Under the pieces are notes generated by a model. That model searched no databases. It was not told the DNA's origin and saw only the letters and a program-made list of their open reading frames with translations. 64,000 bases of DNA, from the NCBI GenBank assembly GCA_963930775.1, contig OZ005698.1, positions 2,238,501-2,302,500 on the forward strand, in the 5' to 3' direction. Made by a program: the position numbers and the translations under genes. Position 1 is the stretch's first letter. The number at the start of each line of letters is the position of its first letter. Below are positions 44,377 through 54,871 of this stretch, one piece after another. Origin of the DNA: Cliona cf. orientalis. Its lineage: Eukaryota > Porifera > Demospongiae > Clionaida > Clionaidae.

Positions 44377-45930
44377 TCATACGTTTGCCATGTGTGTATC
44401 AACAGACTTATCAGCAGTAGAGATTTCAGATGTAGCAGATACTGAAATCAGTTCAACAGGCTTATCAGCAGTAGAGACTTCAGACATAGCAGACACTGAA
44501 ATCAGGTCTTTATCATGAGTCACCGAATATTTATGACAACATGACAAGCACTTATCTTTCATTCTCTTTAGATCGGTACTTAGATTTCTACTCCTCAATA
44601 TCCAATCCCCAAACTGCAGCACAGAGATCACACTCAATCCTAGAAAGAGTCCAACTTGTCCACCAATGTCCGATAAGAGAGCAATAAAGGAATATACACT
44701 GCGCGTAGTCTGGGTCTCAACATTCAGCGTCTCAAAGTACACACTAGCCGTGAGAAAATCATTGGGGAAGAGTGTAGATTCCAGGCCAAAACTTGCCGCC
44801 AAAGCTCGTAATTCTTCAGCTGGTAATGAAGAGTAGGATACTGATGTTTCGTATTGAGTAAATGAACATGCACTACGACAGTTGCAATTGTTTTGCAGGA
44901 ATGGTAATACATCCACTATACAGCAGATTTTCTCCAGTGTACAGTCAGGAAGCTGGGAATAGCGAGCAATACCTGGGCTATAGAATGATCTTGCAACAAT
45001 GCACTCACAGTCGTCAGCTATTCTACTATGCATACAGTCCACAAGGCAAGTTGACTCTGAATACGAAGCGCCTGGTAGGAAGTTGAAAGTGGGTTCATAA
45101 TCATTCTCTGAACTACATGTACAATTTCGTTTTGTTTCATCTTGGGTATTCCTTTGTTCCATACTAATGAATGCATTTCTCCCAGCAGGAACACCAATTC
45201 CTAGGTTGGCCGGCACAGGGTGCTCAGACTGAGCATTTATGGCGATTATCAAACCTAAATTTAGGATTGTTCCGGTGTTTGACTGCTGATTAACATTCAA
45301 TAATAGTTGTAGGCCCTGTCGCTGACCTGTGCCACTAGACTGAAAAAGTGGCCTTACTCTCCCTGAGTTAAACGTGTAGCATATACCCAAGTTAGTAAAG
45401 ACAGGTTCGAATACTTCTGTTACATTACCACATGATTTACCGGCAAAGAAGCAACCCTGAATAAAGTCTTCCACTGGCTGTCTTGATTGCACAGCGAGCT
45501 CCTCGAAGGTTATGCCACTGAGGATATCAGTGCTTGATGTAGACGCAGATTGCAGTACTTGATTACAAGTTTCTGAATCAATATCATCCCCACTTACTAA
45601 AGGTGCAGCAATCTGTATCAGATCAGTTAAATTTAATTCTTCGAGTACCCCAAGTACTCGAAAACTGTTCAAATTGCACACAGTCACAGCAGGAAATGTC
45701 AGAGTGTGGTGCCTTGCTGCAGATATGGTGGTTGCTGTTGGCCGGCTGACAAGGTATTTGATACGATCAGTGATGGTGATCAGACAGCCGATGGTAGCCC
45801 CCAGCACAATACCCACCCACAGGAGACGTTTAATGATCATTGCCATTCTGCGAGCAGTGAGGGATCTACTGTGCTTCTTTAGTGATGAAGCACACCTGCA
45901 CTTCAATTTCACTACCCATTTCCAAGTCAT
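44377..45930 (-). CDS. ASC/DEG-ENaC-type channel subunit with repeated tail
   Basis: A single-exon gene of 517 residues from ATG 45928-45930 (MTWKWVVKLKCRC). TM1 is LLWVGIVLGATIGCLI; then DRIKYL, FPAVTVCNLN, the Cys-rich ectodomain (CGNVTEVFEPVF, ICYTFNSG, CLVDCMHS, CTLEKICCI, CRSACSF), and the pore GLFLGLSVISVLQFGDW. The cytoplasmic tail is the longest among the array genes and contains two tandem 18-residue repeats at about 476-511, LISVSAMSEVSTADKPVE and LISVSATSEISTADKSVD, Ser/Thr-rich and acidic. It is closest to the gene at 34834 but better preserved. The His-Gly motif is missing. The tail repeat may provide phosphorylation or docking sites; that is inference. Confidence 0.9.
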   Translation of the reverse strand: MTWKWVVKLKCRCASSLKKHSRSLTARRMAMIIKRLLWVGIVLGATIGCLITITDRIKYLVSRPTATTISAARHHTLTFPAVTVCNLNSFRVLGVLEELNLTDLIQIAAPLVSGDDIDSETCNQVLQSASTSSTDILSGITFEELAVQSRQPVEDFIQGCFFAGKSCGNVTEVFEPVFTNLGICYTFNSGRVRPLFQSSGTGQRQGLQLLLNVNQQSNTGTILNLGLIIAINAQSEHPVPANLGIGVPAGRNAFISMEQRNTQDETKRNCTCSSENDYEPTFNFLPGASYSESTCLVDCMHSRIADDCECIVARSFYSPGIARYSQLPDCTLEKICCIVDVLPFLQNNCNCRSACSFTQYETSVSYSSLPAEELRALAASFGLESTLFPNDFLTASVYFETLNVETQTTRSVYSFIALLSDIGGQVGLFLGLSVISVLQFGDWILRSRNLSTDLKRMKDKCLSCCHKYSVTHDKDLISVSAMSEVSTADKPVELISVSATSEISTADKSVDTHMANV

Positions 45931-46799
45931 TCTCTGTTGTTCTGTAGTATACTGATGCTGTCGACCAAGCTTCCACAATTAATGATGACAGAGGCGATTC
46001 AAAACCTCTGCCTGTTCAACTGAATGTAGCTAGCTATAAACAATTATACACAATGTCATGTAGCTAGTTAGCTATGACAGCTAGCTAGTACTATATACCG
46101 ATCGAGTTCAGAATGTAGTATATAGCTACCTATACCAAGCCATAGCTATTAATACAATTGAATAGAGCTTTGGTTACTGACTGGACCTACTAGTGTGGAT
46201 ATTTCCCAGGCTAGCTACATGCATATAGTCAGGCTACGTGTATTATACTCAGTCAATATTCATGCGCATTATCATGAGCAACAGTAGTACAAATTGGCTT
46301 CGATGTTCAGAAGGAAGTACCGGTATGTTGGACAAATAATTGGATGATGTATAATAATAATAATAATATAGTCACTTACCGGTATGATATTATTAGCTAG
46401 TACCCTACAAGCTAAGTGTAGCTAATGCTGTATATGTGTGACTAAAACTTCCTTGCTTATTGTTGGGAAACCTGATCGAGTCTTGTTGGATTCCTTATAG
46501 ACATGCTGCATCATGTGATATTATCAGTCACGAGTATCCGTACATTCACTTAGCTATACCATAATATGGATGAAACCTATTTACCTATTATTGCAATGTA
46601 TCTATGCACTGTTTGAGCTAACATATATATCATTCTATAGTCATGCACTTATGCAAGTAGCTATACAGCCAGCATTGACACCTGGTAGCTATAATAATCG
46701 TCATAGTACGTAGCTATAATACATGTAGCTATAACTACGTAGCTGTTTAATTATTTTCACGACGATGATTGTCTGCCAGATTCATAGCTAGCTACTATA
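45931..46799. other. ASC 5' flank, non-coding
   Basis: The first 100 bases match the flank at 36256. The rest is AT-rich with many GCTAGCTA and short ATAATA motifs; no gene. Confidence 0.4.
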
Positions 46800-48014
46800 T
46801 ACAGTGGCCCAGAAGTGCACTTGTTTCGGTCCTCAACTCATTCCTGATTCTGATTCTCTGACTTGATTTTGATTTTGATTCTGATTCTCTGATTTGATTC
46901 TGATTCTCCAACTTGATTTTGATTTTTAATTTTGATTCTGATTCTCTGACTTGATTCTTATTTGTAAGTGGATTCTGATTCTCTAACTTGATTCTTATTC
47001 TATGTACAAGCTAGTGGTGACTCAAAATAATATCTATCTATCCTTTCAGAATGGCAGCTGGTAAGGGTGCATCTCCCCCAACACTCCCCCCCCCCCCTCC
47101 TCAGTCCTCCCCTTCAGTCAGTAGCCAACTTTGGGTTACTAGTGGTGATGAAAATCATCTGTGTGGGGCGAGCCTTCATGCAAGTCAAAAGATTCATTCG
47201 AGGATTCATCATGCTCACAGTCACTGATAGCTATAGACTACCATCATGATCACATGCATGCCATTGGCGGCATGGGGCTGGTGCAGTGGCATCTCTAGGT
47301 AATTTCTACCTGGGTGCAAGTAAACAAAGAAAGTGAATGTACAAGGATAACAGATTTTACAACAGCATAACATTTCCTACTGCAATAATAGCGTAAGAGG
47401 TACTATTAATTCCATGTACACGTGCAGTCTTGTTACTGTCTAAGGCAATTTTACGGAAAAAGAGTGTACCGTGAGTGGGTTAACATCTTGAGGATAGATT
47501 GTATGTGGCGGGGGCACAGGTGTATAGATTTGGTGCAGATGAACCCACATGCACCCCCTGGCGACACCACTGGGCTGGTACCCCAGACCGGCTACAGTCA
47601 GTTGCATGAATAGTGGCCTTAGTAGCTACCTAGTATAGGTCTGGTTCCAGTCTAAGAAGCTACCACGAGGGTGAAGGTATGTGGAGAGCCCAATGAGAAT
47701 CACGTTAGAGAATCAGAATCCACTTACAAAATGGAAGTATATATAGCTAAGAATCTAAAGAAGAATTGAATCAGAGAAACAAAAATCAAAATCAAGTTAG
47801 AGAATCAGAATCAAGTCAGAGAATCAAAATCAAAATCAAGTTGGAGAATCAGAATTAAAATCAAAATCAAGTTGGAGAATCAGAAGCAAGTCAGAGAACC
47901 AGAATCAAAATCAAACTCAAGTCGGTGAATCAGAATCAAAATCAAACTCAAGTCGGAGAATCAGAATCAGGATTGAATTGAGGACCAAAACGAGTGCACT
48001 TCTGGGCCACCGTA
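46800..48014. mobile_element. Inverted-repeat element E, copy 1
   Basis: Ends TACAGTGGCCCAGAAGTGCA and the reverse of TACGGTGGCCCAGAAGTGCA. Both subterminal regions (46840-47000 and 47700-47970) are arrays of a degenerate GATTCTGATTCTCTGACTT unit in opposite orientation, so the two halves fold back on each other. The interior has a hAT-like insertion (47284-47572). The right flank GGGAGG is followed by the residue of a TPR exon; the left flank is unrelated AT-rich DNA (GCTACTATA). A sister copy lies at 58793-59906 in the same orientation. Confidence 0.8.
47284..47572. mobile_element. hAT-like MITE nested in element E
   Basis: It starts CAGTGGCATCTCTAGG, ends CCTGGCGACACCACTG, and is flanked by GGCTGGTG and GGCTGGTA, an 8-bp duplication with one mismatch. 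The copy in element E2 (from 59297) lacks the right part. Confidence 0.7.
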
Positions 48015-48715
48015 GGGAGGAGAGAGCCTGAGTGTAGCTTGTGATATCCTATAATATTATCGATAAGAAAACGACAAGCATAAATAAAATACAGTCTTAA
48101 AATTAATTAGTATATTATCATTGGAATAACAAAATACTATAATATTATACATGTACATGCAAAAATTTTTACCAGGAGAAAATTTTCACCAATTTAAAAA
48201 TTCACCAAATGCGATCAAGGTCACCATTAATTTTAATATGGGACAAAAATTAGCACGATCAATGAGAGTAGGTAGTGAAATTGATGAAAATTCTTTCCTG
48301 GAGAAAATTTCTATGTATATGTACATCTATAGTAACTTCCTTTCTGAGGGTCAACAAACGACCTTGAAGCCACACTGGAGTAAGGTATCTCCTGTACTAA
48401 CTGCAGTTAGTAAGCTGTAGTAATAATATTATTATAATATTAGCATGGGTGTATAGTGTGGGAGTCAATACTTCCTAAGAATAGTCTTCACTAATAGTCT
48501 GAAGCTGAAGGAATAAAGAGGGCAGCTATACAGCTATACTCTGAAAAGCACCCCACTCAAGTATCATCAGCTATAACTATAGCTATAGCTATCTGCTGAG
48601 AGCAAATTGAATAACATGATTTGATCTGGGACCTGACACAATAATGGTGAGCTATAAAAATATAATAATTATATATGCAGTGTATACCAAATATATATAG
48701 TTCCCTTACCTTCAG
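48015..48715. other. TPR exon remnant and intron-like sequence
   Basis: 48015-48049 matches the 5' end of the TPR exon at 52019-52241 (minus strand ITSYTQALSS with an AG acceptor). The following 300 bases match 52240-52520, the intron upstream of that exon. It is the truncated edge of a duplication unit. 48417-48480 matches 54170-54230, upstream of the second membrane-protein gene. Confidence 0.65.
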
Positions 48716-51229
48716 ATGGCCAAACTCTTCCTATATTTGATCATGAGTTTCCTTGCTACTGACAGTGTCATTGCAAGCTACATCATCCAACCTTCACAGA
48801 TACAAAATTGTGATGATCGTGTGGAATGTGATTGCGGTAATCTCACACTTTCTCAGTTTGTCAACAACTTGAGCAGTTATCTCAGAGTCACAAGTGACAC
48901 AACACTGATCTTTTTGCCAGGAAACCACAGTTTGGAATCGGAGCTTCTTGTTGAAAATGTTCACTCATTCTCCATGTATGCATGGCACGGATCTTCATCG
49001 AAGGCTACGATCACCTGTCGTCACATTGCAAGGTTTGAATTTAGGAACGTTAGCACTGTAACCATGAATGGATTAGAGTTTATTGGATGTTCTGAAAATC
49101 GTATAATATCTGTTGATCAATTTCAACTTGAAAATTCAGGATTTGTTGGCAATGGAATAATCCACGACACTATACTGAATGTAGAAGAAAGCACGGCAAA
49201 ATTAGATAGGGTCTTATTCCTGTCACAAAATGGGAAAATTTGTGCTGCAATAGTTAGTGTAATTAATTCTAATCTAACAGTCAGTCACAGCACATTCAAA
49301 AGTAATACTGGGTCAGGAGATGTTCTGAAAGTTGGGAATACAAATAATAATATGAGCCTCAGCTGCAGTGAATTTGTCAGTAATCAGAATGGATATTATG
49401 GCAGGACCAGCATTGAACATACTAAGTTTATCAACAATACTGGATCGATACTGACAGCTAGTCACACAGAAGTGAGCATCAGCTATAATGAATTTCTTGG
49501 CAATGATGCATATGGTAGGTATTTATTAAACTTTGATGGAGTGCTCACTAGTATTGATCATAGTAAGTTCATCAACAACACTGCAGCTGGATACTCAGTC
49601 CTGCGTGTAGCAAACACAGACATGATAACTCTACATTTAAATGAATTCATTAACAATAATATTATTATTACTAGTGTAGTGCAACAAAATACTACAGCAG
49701 AGATTTTGATGGATACATATTCTATTATTACGGGTATTGCAGTAGTATACATACGGCACCATACTACAGCAGAGAATTTGACAGGTAATGTATTTACAAA
49801 CAACAGTGCAGCATATGAAATATTTATTAGTTCAATCTGCAGACCAGGCCTTGGTCGTTCTTTGGGCAGTTCTCGTTGTATTCTATGCTCTGATCACTGG
49901 CTCCGAGAGCTGATAGGAATTGTGGCAGCTTCTTTTGTGGCTGGTATAGCCTTGGTAATCTTTATGTTAACTCTCAATTTGACTGTTGCTGTTGGTACTC
50001 TCAATGGAATACTCTTTTATGCTAACATTGTAGCAGTAAATGCTGATATTTATTTTTTGCCATCCACGACTCCAAATTTTGTCACTGTATTTATTTCATG
50101 GCTTAATCTTGACATTGGCTTTGATATTTGCTTTACTAAAATTGAAGGTTCGAATGTTGCAATTGTTGTTGACATAGATATCCTTTATAAAAGTCTACTG
50201 CAATTTGCCTTTCCTGTTTATGTCATATTTCTAGTCATAATTGTGATAGTAGCCAGCCAACGTTCTTCCAAGTTTGCTAAAATCATTGGCAAAGGCAACC
50301 CAGTGGCAGTCCTGGCTACCATGATCTTGGTTTCTTTGGCTAAGTTGTTCAATGCAATCATTGCATCATTCTCTCTGGCATACCATCAACCAGCATATGG
50401 TTCACGCAATGTTGATGTTACAAAAATAAAACATGACCTTGGATTTCTGAATGCTGAAGAAAATGTGGACATTGGAGCTACCACTTATTCTTTGATAACT
50501 ATTGACATACTGGTTTTTCTCTTGTGTGTTATTTATGTTGCACTTATCTTCCACTGGCAGTGGCTTCTACGATATCAAGACAAGGCCATCTTTAAGTGGG
50601 TGAGGTACCAGAAACTGCGCCACTTCATAGAGCCTTACCACGCTCCCTATACTGCTCAATATCGCTACTGGACTGGCTTGCTGCTGTTTGTACGTATGCT
50701 CCTGTACCTTATTTCAGTCTTGAATTTCTCACTCAATCCACGAGTACATCTCCTGGCGACTATCTTTATCATTGGTGGTATAATACTCCTAAAGGGAGTG
50801 ACTGCAAAGAGAGTCTACAAGAACTGGCCACTCGATGTCATGGAAACTGCTATCTACTTCAACCTGGTTGCTTTTTCAGCTCTCACGTGGTACAACTTAG
50901 ACTTTGGAGGGAACCAGGTTGCTTTGGCCTACACGTCTGTCATGATCATTTTCGTCCTCTTATTGGGGGTCATTGTCTTTCATGTCTTACGCTACACCAG
51001 ACTTTATAAATGCTCTTTCGTTAAGAAGTCATTCGAGTGGACATCTTCTAAGCTACTGGAGAAAAAGCCTAAGGAACAGCCACTAAACAACGCCCCAGAG
51101 GAGCTGGATGGATATCGACTGGAAAGATCTGCTGCTGGAGATCAAGAGCTACCGACCATAACATACTCGGTGATTGAAATCAATGAACCACCTCAGAGTC
51201 AAGACTCAGGGGAAAAATACATTAAATGA
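48716..51229 (+). CDS. Beta-helix ectodomain, multi-pass membrane protein
   Basis: A single-exon frame of 837 residues. Residues 1-20 are a signal peptide (LFLYLIMSFLATDSVIA). About 30-395 is an extracellular region with repeated short strands typical of a parallel beta-helix, seen as recurring units such as HSTFKSNTG, HTKFINNTG, YNEFLGND and HSKFINNTA, with many N-glycosylation sites. A Cys pair (SRCILCSDHW) precedes about eight or nine hydrophobic segments from 398 to 775: LIGIVAASFVAGIALVIFM, then GTLNGILFYANIVAVN, ISWLNLDIGFDICF, and later NPVAVLATMILVS and YHAPY..YRYWTGLLL. The cytoplasmic tail is about 60 residues. The architecture fits a large family in sponges and cnidarians often mislabelled Pmp-like. 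Receptor, adhesion or transport roles are possible but unproven. Confidence 0.8.
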   Translation: MAKLFLYLIMSFLATDSVIASYIIQPSQIQNCDDRVECDCGNLTLSQFVNNLSSYLRVTSDTTLIFLPGNHSLESELLVENVHSFSMYAWHGSSSKATITCRHIARFEFRNVSTVTMNGLEFIGCSENRIISVDQFQLENSGFVGNGIIHDTILNVEESTAKLDRVLFLSQNGKICAAIVSVINSNLTVSHSTFKSNTGSGDVLKVGNTNNNMSLSCSEFVSNQNGYYGRTSIEHTKFINNTGSILTASHTEVSISYNEFLGNDAYGRYLLNFDGVLTSIDHSKFINNTAAGYSVLRVANTDMITLHLNEFINNNIIITSVVQQNTTAEILMDTYSIITGIAVVYIRHHTTAENLTGNVFTNNSAAYEIFISSICRPGLGRSLGSSRCILCSDHWLRELIGIVAASFVAGIALVIFMLTLNLTVAVGTLNGILFYANIVAVNADIYFLPSTTPNFVTVFISWLNLDIGFDICFTKIEGSNVAIVVDIDILYKSLLQFAFPVYVIFLVIIVIVASQRSSKFAKIIGKGNPVAVLATMILVSLAKLFNAIIASFSLAYHQPAYGSRNVDVTKIKHDLGFLNAEENVDIGATTYSLITIDILVFLLCVIYVALIFHWQWLLRYQDKAIFKWVRYQKLRHFIEPYHAPYTAQYRYWTGLLLFVRMLLYLISVLNFSLNPRVHLLATIFIIGGIILLKGVTAKRVYKNWPLDVMETAIYFNLVAFSALTWYNLDFGGNQVALAYTSVMIIFVLLLGVIVFHVLRYTRLYKCSFVKKSFEWTSSKLLEKKPKEQPLNNAPEELDGYRLERSAAGDQELPTITYSVIEINEPPQSQDSGEKYIK

Positions 51230-51554
51230 TGAAGAGCAAAAAAAAAATTTGTCATGCAGTACTTTTTTTGCTGCCAGTCATAACTAAATTTGTGCGTGTT
51301 TTAATAGTTGTGTAATTACTGTATCTATTTGACATGTATAGATTCTGAAGCCTTGCCCCTTATCTAGCATATTGAGTTAGTTGTATAATATACATTGTAC
51401 ATGTAAGTCTCCAGTAGAAATATATGTACGTATATTATAGTTGAATAATTCTGACATTCTGTGACCATGGTTACCAATCATGGAGTGTGTGTACTAATAA
51501 TAATTATTATTTGTGATAAAATTGACTGTTAATTGGATGATATTATGGTACTCA
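51230..51554. other. Convergent 3' spacer
   Basis: The non-coding interval between the stop of the membrane-protein gene and the stop of the minus-strand TPR gene. It is closely similar to 57161-57498. In this copy the AATAAA present in the second unit is altered. Confidence 0.5.
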
Positions 51555-52799
51555 CTAGTGAGTAGTAATTTCAGTTTGTGCTGCCAGTTTGAACGTGTCT
51601 CTAGAGTCCTCCATCTTCCCCTGTCTCCCCAGAACCTCTCCACAGTAGTACATAGTCAGCCAGTCATCTGGCTGCAACTCCAGAGCTGAGGAGACAAAAA
51701 TGACATCAGCCTCTCACCCTCCCTCCCTCTCCTGCCTTAATTCTCTCTCTTTCTTTCTTTCTCTCTCTCCCTTCCTCCCTCTCTCTCATCCATACCTGAT
51801 ACCCCTCCCCCTCTATAAACACACGTACACTATTATATTAAATTTTGTATAATGAGTTACCATACTTAATCTAATATGACGTATAGAAAGAAAAACACGT
51901 GTTATTCTGGTAAAGGCTATCAATCGCTCCATATATAAACATTATGAGAATTCGTAAAATGCTAATTTATTGCGTTAAATTGGATCATGCGTTGTATTAA
52001 CTATAGTAATAATTAAACCTTTCTTATAGTCCTGTTCGGCACTGCTGTAGTCCCCCAGGGAGTAGTGTAGGTTGCCTCGATTGAAGTACGATGGTGCAGA
52101 GTGCAGAGTGAGCTCTATGGCAAGGTCAAAGTCCGCCAGAGCCAGTTTGGTATCTCTGAGAATGCTGTGAACTATGCCTCTGTTGACTAGCACAGAGTCA
52201 TCCTGGTGGGAAGAGAGAGCCTGAGTGTAGCTTGTGATGGCCTATATCGACAAGAAAACAACAAGCATAAACAAAAATTAATAGAGTCTTAAAATTAACT
52301 AGTATAATTATCATTGGAACATAAAATACTGTATACGTACATGTACATGCAGAAATTCTCACCAGGAGAAAAAATTTTCACCAATTTCACCACCTGCTCT
52401 CATTGGCGAAAAGTTTTAAAATTTCTTCGCAATGCAGTCAAGGTCACCATTTAATATGGGACAAAAATAATGAGAGTAGGTAGCGAAATTGGTGAAAATT
52501 CTTTCCTGGAGAAATTTCTATGTATACGGTATAATTATAATTATGCGCCTGACCTGCTTAAAGTGTCTCTGTTGTAATAGCACATTTCCAATGTTGAAGT
52601 TAGCTAGAGAGTAGTCTAGCTGGATAGAGCCTGCCTTCTGGTAGTCCCTCATCGCATTGATTAGGTCTCCTATGAACTGGTGGACTACTCCTCTGTTAGT
52701 CAGCAGTGGCGACCTTTTGACCTTGCTCAGAGATGAAGATCTGACTGAAGATGTCTTCAAAATTATCGACGCAGAAGACGACTTTTGGCCCGTAGGCAA
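51555..52799 (-). CDS. TPR-repeat protein, 3' exons (5' end not found)
   Basis: Three exons can be joined: 52554-about 52799, 52019-52241 and 51555-51685, with donor CAG|GTCAGG and acceptor TATAG|GCC (phase 0), then donor AAAG|GTTTAA and acceptor CTCAG (phase 1). The joined product shows successive tetratricopeptide helices: LTNRGVVHQFIGDLINAMRD, then YSLANFNIGNVLLQQRHFK, AITSYTQAL, VLVNRGIVHSILRDTKLALA, SAPSYFNRGNLHYSLGDYSS, and finally LELQPDDWLTMYYCGEVLGR before TEITTH and stop. TPRs are protein-protein interaction scaffolds. The upstream exon boundary is uncertain: an in-frame stop lies just before 52799 and there is no ATG, so the true start is elsewhere or lost in the duplication. Confidence 0.7.
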
Positions 52800-54871
52800 C
52801 TTGAGCCATTAGAGTCCATTCTACATGTGTTGTAGGTGGGTGGAGGGTGTGGGTACACATGTGTGTTGGCATGGCAATAAAGGGTAGAGCTTACCTTCTT
52901 TCAATGGTAAAAGGATACATTTTCTATGAATTTGAGAGAGAGAGAGAGAGAGAGAGATTCAATCTACATAATCATTAATTTTAATTGTGCAATAACAAAT
53001 CCCCTATGCATTATATCTGATTAACTTTGGTCATGATTTTAATTATCAACGCTGTCTGACTTTGGCTTAACAGTCAGTACTGCACTATATTCATACGATA
53101 CCCAAACTGTACGAAAACATTATTAATAATATTATCACATTTCTATTATTAAAAGATTATTTTTCTATCAGCTTGGAGAAAGATGGTTGATGTATCTCGT
53201 GGAGGAAGACATTAGGTATAGCATCTGTTCCCATAGCACCCCTCTGTCAGTACGCCTGGTGGCGATGACATAATAATGATGTCAATTAACCCTGAGTCTG
53301 GATGTGGCACTTCTGAGAATGCATGCATGAGACTGATGTTCTCCAGTAGCTACTAGTAACAATCATTATCACTGAAGTTCACGACTATTCTTGGTATGTA
53401 TTATCTTAATTACCCTCGTCTCTGCATGGGGACATGGCCAATATTAGCTATGCTCATTGCTCCATACTCTTATAGAATCTTCTTCAGCACTATCAAGTTC
53501 CCAACTTGACTATAGCTATTAAAGTGCGATACCATACAACAATAATTAAGGTTTCTTATTTTGTTTTTCTCAGAAACTGGTAATTTATGTAAGAATCTTG
53601 TGACGATCATGATCATAAGCTATTGTCATCACCTGATCGCGAGCCAGTTGACAAGCTAAACGTGAATGAATGTCTCTCTCAGTCTATGTATAGTAACCAA
53701 TTATGTAACAAAAATTTATGGCTGCACTGAAGTACTCCCACTAATTACATCCCTAGTAGCAATTTACTTTCCTGGAACTGTTAGCTACAGTAAAGGCATC
53801 AAATTTAATCATAAGGATATTGAAACATGAAATTAAATTTGGCACAGATACAGGCGAATATGGAAAATGACTCTAGAAATAATAGTTTGTCATCCGGTTG
53901 ACAAGCTAAGCGTGAATGAATGTCTCTCTCTTAGACTATGTATAGCAATCAATTATGGGACATAATTTATGCCTGCACTGATTACTCCCACTAATTACAT
54001 CCCTAGTAGCAATTTACTTTCCTGAAGCAGTAATTCTATATAAAGGCATCAAATTATAAGGGTATCGAAACGTGAAATTTGGCACAGGATACAGGTGAAT
54101 ATGGAAAATGATTCTATTAAAATTTAATTTGTTATCTATAAGAAAAATGCAGTAACTAATTGAATTAGTAAGCTGTAGTAGTATTATTATTAGCATGGGT
54201 GTATAGTGTGGGAGTCAATACTTCCTAAGAAAAATATTCAGTGATCAATGATAGATGACGATCATGCACGAAAGCTATCTCATGCATAGCATGCATGACT
54301 GGTATAATATTTATTGTCTGTGGGACAATTCTGGATCCCGTATCTGAGGGATGATTGTCATGCATATCCAGAATACAGGATCTAAGATTATTTAAGCCCA
54401 TAAGAGCGAGTCATTTATAATTATAGCAGATCAGAGTAATTACATAGTAAAATGATTGAAAAGTTTCAGCAACCATAACATAATTGGCTACTCTTCTGAG
54501 TCAAGATCAGTAGTTTATAATACTCTGAGGCTGAAGGAATAGCTAATTTGTACTACACACATTAGAAAAGCATCCTACTCAAGTATCATCAGGTATAGCT
54601 AGCTATCTGCTGAAAGCTATAAATTGAATAACGTAACATTTGATCTGGAACCTGACATAATAAAGGTGAGCTATATATATCTTATGCTATAGCAGCTACA
54701 CAGTGTATATAATATTATACCAAATAGTTCCCTGACCTAGCAAAATTTAGTATTATTATCTAATGAATCAGATGTAGTAATAATAATTATTAATGTGTAT
54801 GACCAAATCCACACTAGATCTTGCAATGCTTGCATGCATACATGACATTCATTGCATTCATAACAATTCAG
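52800..54871. other. Non-coding spacer of duplication unit 2
   Basis: It holds a GA microsatellite (about 52933-52958), the tandem duplication at 53641-54128, and, from 54170, sequence matching that upstream of the first membrane-protein gene. No TPR exon was found upstream of 52799. Confidence 0.5.
53641..54128. repeat. Direct duplication, 250-bp period
   Basis: The segment starting CCAGTTGACAAGCTAAACGT at about 53644 recurs from 53895 (CCGGTTGACAAGCTAAGCGT), including CACTAATTACATCCCTAGTA and GGCACAGATACAGG-like blocks. Confidence 0.8.

Noticed and set aside
46840-47000. Coding repeat (ESESKSKSS... when translated)
   Set aside because: The GATTCTGATTCT array translates into Ser/Lys/Glu repeats by chance; it is the subterminal satellite of element E and occurs inverted at the other end.
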